Source of the DNA: Actinomycetes bacterium
GTDB taxonomy: Bacteria; Actinomycetota; Acidimicrobiia; Acidimicrobiales; RAAP-2
Direction: 5' to 3'
Length of the DNA: 5,253 nt
Assembly: GCA_021805305.1 (NCBI GenBank)
Contig: JAJZFO010000360.1
Coordinates: 1-5,253 of the forward strand
A model generated the notes under the pieces. It made no database searches. It was not told where the DNA came from and saw nothing but the letters and a program-made list of their open reading frames with translations. Numbering within the stretch: the stretch's first letter is position 1; every line of letters begins with the position of its first letter. The position numbers and the translations under genes were made by a program. Shown one piece after another: positions 1 to 5,016 of the stretch.

Positions 1-815
1 GCGACGCGGGTTACGACGGTGTCCAACTCGGCGAGGACGCCTACTTGGGGGTTGGTCTCGATCTGGTGAGTCGTCTGAGCGACCGCGGACTAGGGGCGTG
101 TGGCGCGTCGCTCGACGTCGCCGTGGTGGGCCGCGAGGACCTTCGCGAGGCTCGTCGGGTCATTGACGGAGTGCTCGACACGCTCGACAACCTTCGCGGA
201 CGTTTGCCCGGCCCGGCGCCCCACGTGGTGCTGGGCGACGCCGGTGATCCGTGGCGCCGCGCGAATCCGGGAGTGGCGTACCTCGCCCCCGAGACCCGGG
301 GCCGCGACAGTGACGCCCGCACGTCCTTCCACGAGGGAGTGCGTGCGCTCGTGACACACTGTCGAGAGCGCGAGTTCGAGGCCGTCCTGCGGCCTCGCGT
401 GGGGAGCTTGGTGGAGGCGCCTCGGGAGATCGACGCCGTGTTGAGCGAGACCGACGTCGGACTCTGTCTCGACACGGGGCAGATTCTCCTCGGTGGGGGT
501 GACCCCGTGGCGATCCTTCGCGAGTGGGGATCGCGCGTCGGACTCGTCTATCTCAAGGACGCGAGTCTCGCGAGGATGCGCGACGTCATCGACCGCGAGG
601 AACCCTCCATCTCGGTCTGGTCGCACGAGGTCGTCGGCCGATTGGGTGACGGCGACGTCGACCTCACCGGCGTCCTGCAGCAGCTCCAGGCGATCGACTA
701 CGCCGGCTGGCTCGTCGTGGAGCAGGACGTCAATCCCCAGCGGGCAGGGTGGCTCGCTCGCGCCCTCGACGACCAGCGTCGCAATCGAGAGTTCCTCCAT
801 CGTCAGGGCGTGTAG
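1..815 (+). CDS. Sugar phosphate isomerase/epimerase-like TIM-barrel protein, 5' truncated
   Basis: The reading frame is open from base 3 to a TAG at 813-815, giving 270 visible codons; the start lies before the window. The first visible residues, DAGYDGVQLGEDAY, match the early barrel region (aGydGvEl) of the xylose isomerase-like/AP endonuclease 2 superfamily, so only some 15-25 residues are probably missing. Later landmarks keep family order: a beta-5-like VEAPREID region near 411-434, LCLDTGQ (462-482), GGDP (495-506), VYLKD (546-560), GDGDVD (645-662) and GWLVVEQD (705-728). Family members such as inosose dehydratase (IolE) isomerise, epimerise or dehydrate sugars and polyols using a divalent metal held by acidic and histidine side chains. 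Here Asp (471-473) and Glu (720-722) are kept, but the usual histidines are Arg, Gln and Tyr, so catalysis as in IolE is doubtful. No signal peptide is visible in the part present, so cytoplasmic location is assumed. Substrate unknown. The fold assignment is fairly sure, the function is not. Confidence 0.8.
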   Translation, partial: DAGYDGVQLGEDAYLGVGLDLVSRLSDRGLGACGASLDVAVVGREDLREARRVIDGVLDTLDNLRGRLPGPAPHVVLGDAGDPWRRANPGVAYLAPETRGRDSDARTSFHEGVRALVTHCREREFEAVLRPRVGSLVEAPREIDAVLSETDVGLCLDTGQILLGGGDPVAILREWGSRVGLVYLKDASLARMRDVIDREEPSISVWSHEVVGRLGDGDVDLTGVLQQLQAIDYAGWLVVEQDVNPQRAGWLARALDDQRRNREFLHRQGV

Positions 816-864
816 TCATTCCGCTCTCGGACGCGTCCTTCCACCGTGGCTCTCAGGGTGCAGT

Positions 865-892
865 CGCGACGGCACCGTCGGCGGCCGTCGCG
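865..892. terminator. Hairpin between convergent genes, candidate bidirectional terminator
   Basis: A perfect 9-bp inverted repeat (CGCGACGGC at 865-873, GCCGTCGCG at 884-892) encloses a 10-base loop. It sits in the 83-bp gap between two converging genes, 49 bases after the forward stop and 6 bases after the reverse stop. There is no T-run on either side, so it is not a classical intrinsic terminator. GC-rich hairpins without U-tails are common after actinobacterial genes, which makes termination or 3'-end protection likely but unproven. Confidence 0.5.
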
Positions 893-898
893 CGGTCC

Positions 899-1738
899 CT
901 AACTGAACGCGTACTCTGGGCGCAGCCCGGACTTGATCTCCTCGCGCACGAGGAACTGGGCCAAAGGAAGGTCTTCGGCGTGCGTCACGCCGATGCAGCG
1001 TGAACTCGTCTCCAAGACCGTGAAGGCCATTGCGTCGCGCGCCATGGTGTTGGCGACGAAAGTCGGTAGGAGGACCTCGGGGCTGGCATCGAAGTCATGT
1101 TCTTGCACCTCGCGATGCAGCAATGGCCAGATGTTGGGCTGGAAGCCCCAGAGGTTCATGGACACCAGCGCCTCGGGGGAAAGGAATCGCGGGACGAGCC
1201 CGTCGTCGGCCTCGAGCCCGTCAGCGGTGAAGTGGACGTTGCGCCTCTCCTCGACGTGCGTCAGTCGTCCGTTGCTCACCTGGCACGTGCCGCGCGACAC
1301 GGGCAGGTCGCCCACGAGCGAGTTCTCCAGCTGGAACGCCACCAAGCAACAGTCGGGGCTCTCACTGAGGTGCCCGCCGAGCTTCATCAGCGCGTCGAGG
1401 CCGTAGAGGTCGTCGGCGTTGGAGACCCCGAAGGGCACGCGAGGGTCCACGTATTCCTCGGCCGCCAGGACCGCGTCCACGGTGCCCCGCAACTTCTCCT
1501 GGAAGGCGAAGGACACCTTGTGACTCGTGGGCCAGCGTTCGGCCACGTGGGTTTGGATGGTGGGACCCGTGTCGCGATTGACCACGATGACGATGTCGTC
1601 GAATCCCGCGGTGATGGCGTCGGAGGCGATGAGGTCGATAACCCCCTCGCCGTGACGGCCAATGGGGGCAAGCTGTTTGAGTCCACCGTAACGACGGGCC
1701 CGTCCGGCAGCCAAGATCACGAGAGTCGGTCCGCTCAT
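899..1738 (-). CDS. Nucleotidyltransferase family protein (NTP-transferase fold, NADD-x-YG type)
   Basis: A 279-residue protein, complete from ATG at 1738 to TAG at 899-901. Residues 9-22 (LAAGRARRYGGLKQ) are the nucleotide-binding loop of sugar-1-phosphate nucleotidyltransferases, with Lys21 in the usual place. G85-T86 followed by VDAVLAA fits the second nucleotide-contact motif. N107-A-D-D110-L-Y-G is the acidic metal-binding motif. VSRGTC (147-152), VEERR (162-166), VSMNLWGF (192-199) and the C-terminal GVTHAEDLP (250-258) follow the layout of a poorly characterised bacterial family (typically NADDFYG, VSMNMWGF, GVTYKED) of about 300 residues. Such enzymes normally join a nucleoside triphosphate and a phosphorylated sugar, releasing pyrophosphate; the sugar here cannot be read from sequence. 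No signal peptide or membrane segment is seen, so it should be cytoplasmic. It stands alone on its strand, with its own promoter and probably a leaderless message, since no Shine-Dalgarno sequence precedes the ATG. The fold is confident, the substrate unknown. Confidence 0.88.
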   Translation of the reverse strand: MSGPTLVILAAGRARRYGGLKQLAPIGRHGEGVIDLIASDAITAGFDDIVIVVNRDTGPTIQTHVAERWPTSHKVSFAFQEKLRGTVDAVLAAEEYVDPRVPFGVSNADDLYGLDALMKLGGHLSESPDCCLVAFQLENSLVGDLPVSRGTCQVSNGRLTHVEERRNVHFTADGLEADDGLVPRFLSPEALVSMNLWGFQPNIWPLLHREVQEHDFDASPEVLLPTFVANTMARDAMAFTVLETSSRCIGVTHAEDLPLAQFLVREEIKSGLRPEYAFS

Positions 1739-1744
1739 GACGCC

Positions 1745-1773
1745 AAGGTAATCAACCTGATGGCGCCCGTCAA
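1745..1773 (-). promoter_or_regulatory. Sigma-70-type promoter of the nucleotidyltransferase gene, leaderless layout
   Basis: Reading the minus strand, TTGACG (1773-1768) and TACCTT (1750-1745) are separated by exactly 17 bases. The -35 matches five of six consensus bases, and the -10 fits the actinobacterial TANNNT pattern. Only six bases (1744-1739) lie between the -10 and the ATG at 1738, so transcription should begin at or next to the A of the start codon. The lack of any purine-rich ribosome site here agrees with that and supports this start. Confidence 0.65.
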
Positions 1774-1992
1774 GTCAGGGGAGGGACTCTATGCCCCCTC
1801 TAAGAATCCTCGCGTGGCGTCTTAGGGTCGCGAACAGTTGAGGGAGGTCGAAGTAGCGATGGAGCGACCTCATCCTGTGGTCGGGAGTCACCCTTCGAAG
1901 CCGACCTCGCGCGACAAGAGCGGTGGGAGGATGTCGGCATCGTTCGCGTGCGCAGTGCGGAGTGTCCCTTCGTCATCCGTACCTCTTGCTCC

Positions 1993-2009
1993 GCGATCCG
2001 TGGGATCGC
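1993..2009. repeat. Perfect 7-bp hairpin with 3-base loop
   Basis: GCGATCC (1993-1999) and GGATCGC (2003-2009) are exact inverted repeats around GTG. The structure lies about 110 bases before the tRNA, in DNA without a gene. It could be a small hairpin in a leader RNA, a protein-binding dyad or chance; no T-run follows it on either strand, so it is not a standard terminator. Confidence 0.4.
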
Positions 2010-2119
2010 TAGTACATCGTGGGTCCACGCCTTCTCGCGGCGACGACCGTCGATGGCCCTCTGTCATCGAAGGAGGACCGACCAGTGCGGTGATGGGTCG
2101 TCAGTTAGGCTGAGGGCCT

Positions 2120-2192
2120 GGGGCCGTAGCTCAGTGGTTAGAGCAGGGGACTCATAATCCCTGGGTCGTGGGTTCGATCCCCACCGGCCCTA
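2120..2192 (+). tRNA. tRNA with CAU anticodon (tRNA-Ile2 or elongator tRNA-Met)
   Basis: A full cloverleaf folds in 73 bases. The acceptor stem is 2120-2126 with 2185-2191, with a G-U wobble as the first pair. U8-A9 follow, then the D stem GCTC/GAGC with loop AGTGGTTA, anticodon stem GGGGA/TCCCT, loop CTCATAA with CAT at 2153-2155, a five-base variable loop GGGTC, T stem GTGGG/CCCAC with loop TTCGATC, and discriminator A2192. CCA is not encoded and must be added after transcription. It is not an initiator: the three G-C pairs at the base of the anticodon arm are absent (29-31 read GGA) and the 11-24 pair is U-A. Between the other two CAU tRNAs, the D loop and anticodon arm (GAGCAGG-GACUCAUAAUC) resemble bacterial tRNA-Ile2, whose C34 is turned into lysidine by TilS to read AUA codons, more than elongator tRNA-Met. 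That comparison is from memory of the E. coli sequences, so identity is left open. Confidence 0.95.
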
Positions 2193-2221
2193 CTCAGTAG
2201 ATGCGATCTCCTCAGACTTCT

Positions 2222-2275
2222 GGTGACAACCTCACCTGGCCCTCGAAACTCGGGGCGGTTCAGCCAGTTGTCACC
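2222..2275. repeat. 9-bp perfect inverted repeat after the tRNA
   Basis: GGTGACAAC (2222-2230) and GTTGTCACC (2267-2275) are exact inverted repeats 36 bases apart. Inside the spacer, CTGGC (2236-2240) and GCCAG (2263-2267) could add a second stem, as could a CCC/GGGG pairing around 2240-2254. The element begins 30 bases after the tRNA and ends 170 bases before the next gene start. It may be a folded RNA that ends the tRNA transcript, although no T-run follows, or a two-site operator. It is clear in sequence, unknown in role. Confidence 0.5.
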
Positions 2276-2389
2276 GCCATCGCTCGTCATCACCTAACAT
2301 TCATGCATCATTCTTGCGGCGCTCTTCAAGCTTTCACGTCCAGGGATAGTGGTGATCGCGGTGACGATGGCACCTCACTGTCGCCAATG

Positions 2390-2418
2390 TGGAGTCGAGA
2401 CATGTGGGGATCTATAGG
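2390..2418 (+). promoter_or_regulatory. Weak candidate promoter for the SGNH hydrolase gene
   Basis: TATAGG (2413-2418) resembles a -10 box, and TGGAGT (2390-2395) lies 17 bases upstream, though it matches only three of six -35 consensus bases. Transcription from here would start near 2425, leaving a leader of about 20 bases that contains the ribosome-binding site. Position and spacing fit, but base matches are modest. Confidence 0.3.
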
Positions 2419-2428
2419 TATGTCCATC

Positions 2429-2434
2429 GGAGGT
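2429..2434 (+). promoter_or_regulatory. Ribosome-binding site GGAGGT deciding the start at 2445
   Basis: GGAGGT is a strong Shine-Dalgarno match. It overlaps the in-frame GTG at 2433, which therefore cannot be the start it serves. The next in-frame GTG at 2445 lies 10 bases after it, at the long end of usable spacing. An ATG at 2478 has no such site and would leave an N-terminus without basic residues before the hydrophobic core. Confidence 0.55.
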
Positions 2435-2444
2435 GGGTGAGCGC

Positions 2445-4193
2445 GTGGGTTGGGTAGGTTCGCGGGTAACGGCGCGGATGGTGCACGCGGTCCTGACGGT
2501 TGTCGCCCTCGTGACGGCGACGTCCGTGGCTCTCACCCTCCCCGCGGCGGGCGCTAGTACTTCGTCGACGACCACTTCGACACCCGTCGCTTCGGGCGCG
2601 CAGTGGCAGACCGCCTGGACGTCGCCGATGGACTACTTCTACTCGAACGAGGCCCACCAGCCGATCCCGGCGTCCAACGCCACCTACCGTGACATCGCTC
2701 AACTCGCCGTCGGGGGGCAGTCGATCAAGATCCAGCTCTCCAACACCTGGAGCACGACGCCGACCACCTTCGCCGCGGTGACCATCGGGGTGCAACAGAG
2801 TGGGGCCGCGGTCGTCGCGGGCTCCCTCGTTCCCGTCACCTTCCAGGGGCGTTCCTCGATCACGATCGCGGCGGGACAACGTGTGATGAGTGACCCGGTC
2901 GCCATCAGCGTGCGCGCGGGGGAGTCGTTGTCGATCAGCCTCTGGGTCGCCAGCTCGGCGACGGTGAGCCTCCACAACTGCTGCGTCGGACACATCGACT
3001 CCTACGGCACCGTCGACGGTGCGGGAAACCAGGTCCACAACCCCTCAGCGGCGAAGTTCATCTACGCCGACTACAACATGCGCTGGTTGTCGGCCATCGC
3101 CGTTTCGGGCACGCCCGCTCAGGCGACCGTCGTCGCCTTCGGTGATTCCATCACCGAGGGCTTCAACAACTCGGGAGTGGGTTGGCCCACGCCTCTGCAG
3201 CAGCGCATCTCCCAGTTGCCCCCCGATCAACAAGTGTCGGTGGTGGATGAGGGCATCGCGGGGAACACCGTTTCGGTGTTCCCTCCGTACACCTCCTACG
3301 CTGAGGTGGACGGCGGACTGCCGGGCGTGACCCGGGTGGGACCAGACGCACTTGACCTCCCGGGGGTGAAGTACATCGTCATGCTCCTGGGGACGAACGA
3401 CATCTGGTTCGGGGCCGGCGGTGAGAACATGAAGCATCCCATCGCGCCCTACGGGTCGGCCGCCTCGATCGAGGCGGCCATGAGCTCGATCATCGCCCAG
3501 TCGCACGCGCACGGCGTCAAGATCATCGGCGCGACGCTTCTACCGCGATCGTCCTTCAACGGTGGCAACGGCGAGAGCCGCGAGATATGGACGCCGTCGG
3601 ACCAGTCCATCCTCACGGCCGTGAACGCGTGGATCCTCTCGCCCCAGTCGGGGTTCGACGCGACCATCAACCTCGGTGCCGTGATGGGTGACGTCTACAA
3701 CGGCGCGTGCCAGCCCGCGACGCCCTTCGCTCCTTACTACACCGTCGACAACCTCCACCCCAACACCGCCGGTCAGACCGCGATGGCGAACGCCATCTCG
3801 ACCACCCTCTTCGGGATCCCCCAGGCGCCCCAGGTCACCTCGTCGGTCGTGGCCACCCCCACGCCGAACTGCCCCGCGGCGACGCTCGCCGCACAGGTTC
3901 TGGCCAAGGGACGCGCGATCCCGACGACGACGACCTCCACCACGACGAGCACGACGACCACCACGACCACGACCATCGCGCCCACGCATCGCGGCGTCGT
4001 CGCGCGGGTCGTGTCCTGGGCCAAGGTCCTGGGCATCGTTCTCGCGGTCCTCGCGGTCATCGTGGTCATCCTGCGCATCCGCCGACGGCGGCGAGCGATC
4101 CGTCGACGTCAGCAGGCGCGCGCCGCGATCCGCGACTACCGCAGGCCCGGCGGACCGCCTCCACCCGGTGGATCGCCACGACGCAGAAGGTAG
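2445..4193 (+). CDS. Secreted, membrane-anchored SGNH/GDSL hydrolase, XynE-like
   Basis: A 582-residue protein from GTG 2445 to TAG 4191-4193. Residues 1-37 form a signal peptide ending AGA, followed by a Ser/Thr stretch. Residues about 54-220 start WQTAW and contain IQLSNTW and VTFQG, like the beta-rich N-terminal part of XynE-type esterases. The SGNH hydrolase domain follows, about 225-460: GDSITEG with nucleophile Ser235, GIAGN with Gly273, GTND with Asn318, and DNLHP with Asp435 and His438. All four SGNH blocks are intact, so an active ester hydrolase is expected, probably removing acyl or acetyl groups from a polysaccharide or other extracellular ester; the substrate is unknown. A pure Thr/Ser tract (494-510) then leads to one membrane helix (about 526-543) and a 39-residue Arg/Pro-rich tail. 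The predicted topology is enzyme outside, tail in the cytoplasm. There is no LPXTG motif, so sortase attachment is unlikely. The last 18 codons overlap the neighbouring gene on the other strand. The domain call is strong. Confidence 0.9.
   Translation: MGWVGSRVTARMVHAVLTVVALVTATSVALTLPAAGASTSSTTTSTPVASGAQWQTAWTSPMDYFYSNEAHQPIPASNATYRDIAQLAVGGQSIKIQLSNTWSTTPTTFAAVTIGVQQSGAAVVAGSLVPVTFQGRSSITIAAGQRVMSDPVAISVRAGESLSISLWVASSATVSLHNCCVGHIDSYGTVDGAGNQVHNPSAAKFIYADYNMRWLSAIAVSGTPAQATVVAFGDSITEGFNNSGVGWPTPLQQRISQLPPDQQVSVVDEGIAGNTVSVFPPYTSYAEVDGGLPGVTRVGPDALDLPGVKYIVMLLGTNDIWFGAGGENMKHPIAPYGSAASIEAAMSSIIAQSHAHGVKIIGATLLPRSSFNGGNGESREIWTPSDQSILTAVNAWILSPQSGFDATINLGAVMGDVYNGACQPATPFAPYYTVDNLHPNTAGQTAMANAISTTLFGIPQAPQVTSSVVATPTPNCPAATLAAQVLAKGRAIPTTTTSTTTSTTTTTTTTIAPTHRGVVARVVSWAKVLGIVLAVLAVIVVILRIRRRRRAIRRRQQARAAIRDYRRPGGPPPPGGSPRRRR
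3924..3974 (+). repeat. Thr/Ser codon tract between catalytic domain and membrane helix
   Basis: Seventeen consecutive codons, nearly all ACG or ACC, encode Thr with two interspersed Ser residues (494-510 of the SGNH hydrolase). Such tracts usually act as extended spacers and are often O-glycosylated in exported actinobacterial proteins. Here it would hold the enzyme away from the membrane. A similar tract occurs in the partial gene at the right end. Confidence 0.7.
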
Positions 4194-4843
4194 CGGTAGC
4201 GCACGAAGTCCTCACCGCTTCGACTCGTCACGTCACCGTCGGCGATCCAGCCGAGTCGCTCGTAGAAGCCGCGCGCGTCTTGGTCGGGTGGGGTAACGAG
4301 CACCATCTCGTCGAGTTGCGCCTCTCGTCCCTGCTCCAGTGCCGCCAGGACCAGGACCCGTCCGGCCCCGAGTCCTTGGCGTTCGGGGCGCACGAGGACG
4401 TGCGTGATCTCCCCGATCCGCGGGCCTCGTTCGACCGTCGACCCCCCGGTCGCTGCGCCGTGGCGCCGCGATGTCACGAGGCGCGCCACGCCACGAAGGT
4501 AGCGACGGCCCCGGGTGATGATGAGGTCCTTCGCCAGGGCCGGGTGTCCGGCGGCGTAGAGCGCTAGACGCGAGGCCAGGCGCCAGCCACTCCGTCGGAC
4601 CATGGCGTTCATGTGCGACGTCGTGTCGATGGCACCCAGGAGGGTGCCGACCAGTTCACCCTGTTCGTCGACCGCCGCCAGGCTGATGGCGTCGGGCGCC
4701 TCGATCCAGGCCCGGTAGTAGGCACGCATGAATGCCGGACCGTATCGGACGAGGAACTCCATGTCGAGCACGCGCGCGTGCAACGCGGCGGCCACTGCGA
4801 CGTCGGTCCGAGTGAGCGGCCGGACCCGGACCGGTTCGGTCAT
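4136..4843 (-). CDS. GNAT family N-acetyltransferase
   Basis: A 235-residue protein from ATG 4843 to TAG 4136-4138. The acetyl-CoA pyrophosphate loop is VRPERQGLGAGR (151-162), with the Q-x-x-G-x-G/A pattern at 156-161; it follows the strand GEITHVLV (144-151) as in GNAT motif A. Motif B is ARGFYERLGW (190-199). The N-terminal part (VRPLTRTDVAVAAALHARV, 7-25) is the usual first strand and helix. GNAT enzymes move an acetyl group from acetyl-CoA to an amine or other nucleophile; the acceptor cannot be inferred, and antibiotic, amino acid or protein targets are all possible. It has no signal peptide and should be cytoplasmic. The fold normally ends near the YRYLL strand (about 216-220). The remaining RRGDPPGGGG-type residues are low complexity and come from the 58-bp overlap with the SGNH gene. 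A candidate leaderless promoter precedes the ATG; no ribosome site is seen. Family call strong, substrate unknown. Confidence 0.88.
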   Translation of the reverse strand: MTEPVRVRPLTRTDVAVAAALHARVLDMEFLVRYGPAFMRAYYRAWIEAPDAISLAAVDEQGELVGTLLGAIDTTSHMNAMVRRSGWRLASRLALYAAGHPALAKDLIITRGRRYLRGVARLVTSRRHGAATGGSTVERGPRIGEITHVLVRPERQGLGAGRVLVLAALEQGREAQLDEMVLVTPPDQDARGFYERLGWIADGDVTSRSGEDFVRYRYLLRRGDPPGGGGPPGLR

Positions 4844-4849
4844 CGTCGA

Positions 4850-4877
4850 CCGGTAGGATGTTGGACGCAGAGGTCAC
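4850..4877 (-). promoter_or_regulatory. Candidate leaderless promoter of the GNAT gene
   Basis: On the minus strand, GTGACC (4877-4872) and TACCGG (4855-4850) are 16 bases apart, and the second hexamer is six bases from the ATG at 4843. This is the same -10-to-ATG distance as in the nucleotidyltransferase promoter, and both -10 boxes start TACC. The -10 lacks the final T of TANNNT and the -35 matches four of six bases, so this is weaker support. Confidence 0.33.
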
Positions 4878-4910
4878 TGCTACTTACCCGCATGATAGGA
4901 AGACCCTACC

Positions 4911-4963
4911 AAATTGACTCGATTCCGTTGACGCGTCGCAGTGTGACACGCACCGATCAATTT
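4911..4963. repeat. 7-bp A/T-rich inverted repeat in a divergent intergenic region
   Basis: AAATTGA (4911-4917) and TCAATTT (4957-4963) are exact inverted repeats 39 bases apart. They are conspicuous because the surroundings are very GC-rich. They lie in the 173-bp gap between the divergently oriented GNAT and secreted-hydrolase genes, where a shared regulator could bind. Between them are two further small symmetric sequences, ACGCGT (4931-4936) and GTGTGACAC (4941-4949). Role unproven. Confidence 0.35.
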
Positions 4964-5016
4964 CACTCACCGCGGTGCCGCCGGTAACGCGACGCACGCG
5001 GCGCCGCCGAGCGGTC

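Larger units (their letters stand above)
1739..2119. other. Gene-free spacer before the tRNA with several small dyads
   Basis: I see no convincing gene in these 381 bases: the open frames lack the strong third-position G/C bias of the neighbours, and the peptides have no recognisable motif. The left edge holds the nucleotidyltransferase promoter. Three short inverted repeats occur: CTAAGA/TCTTAG (1800-1805 and 1820-1825, extendable by CCC/GGG across one bulged T), GCGATCC/GGATCGC (1993-1999 and 2003-2009) and TCGATG/CATCGA (2050-2055 and 2065-2070). TAGGCT at 2106-2111 is a possible -10 for the tRNA, about nine bases before its 5' end, but no good -35 accompanies it. Confidence 0.5.

Noticed and set aside
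90..800. 236-codon open frame on the minus strand
   Set aside because: It is antisense to the TIM-barrel gene, whose motifs are clear; the peptide has no recognisable domain, and long antisense frames are expected in GC-rich coding DNA.
1097..1825. 242-codon open frame on the plus strand
   Set aside because: It is antisense to the nucleotidyltransferase and runs through that gene's promoter; no motif is visible.
1791..1841. 16-codon ATG frame that could be a leader peptide
   Set aside because: There is no ribosome site and no downstream gene on that strand for it to control before the tRNA.
1838..2113. 91-codon open frame on the plus strand before the tRNA
   Set aside because: It starts with TTG, its third codon positions are not G/C biased like the real genes, and the peptide is a featureless Ser/Pro/Arg mix with no ribosome site.
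2120..2192. tRNA gene as an integration site for a mobile element
   Set aside because: No duplicate of the tRNA 3' end, integrase or phage-like gene is visible in the window.
2412..3038. 208-codon minus-strand open frame
   Set aside because: It is antisense to the signal peptide and N-terminal domain of the SGNH hydrolase and is Arg/Gly/Asp low complexity.
4003..4190. Sortase cell-wall sorting signal at the SGNH C-terminus
   Set aside because: There is a hydrophobic helix and basic residues, but no LPXTG-like motif before the helix, and the tail of 39 residues is too long.
3707..4567. 286-codon plus-strand open frame crossing the gene junction
   Set aside because: It is a His/Arg/Asp-rich off-frame reading of the SGNH 3' end and an antisense reading of the GNAT gene.
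4942..4966. CRP-like TGTGA...TCAC arrangement
   Set aside because: The half-sites are not separated by the six bases required and the second half lacks the full TCACA.
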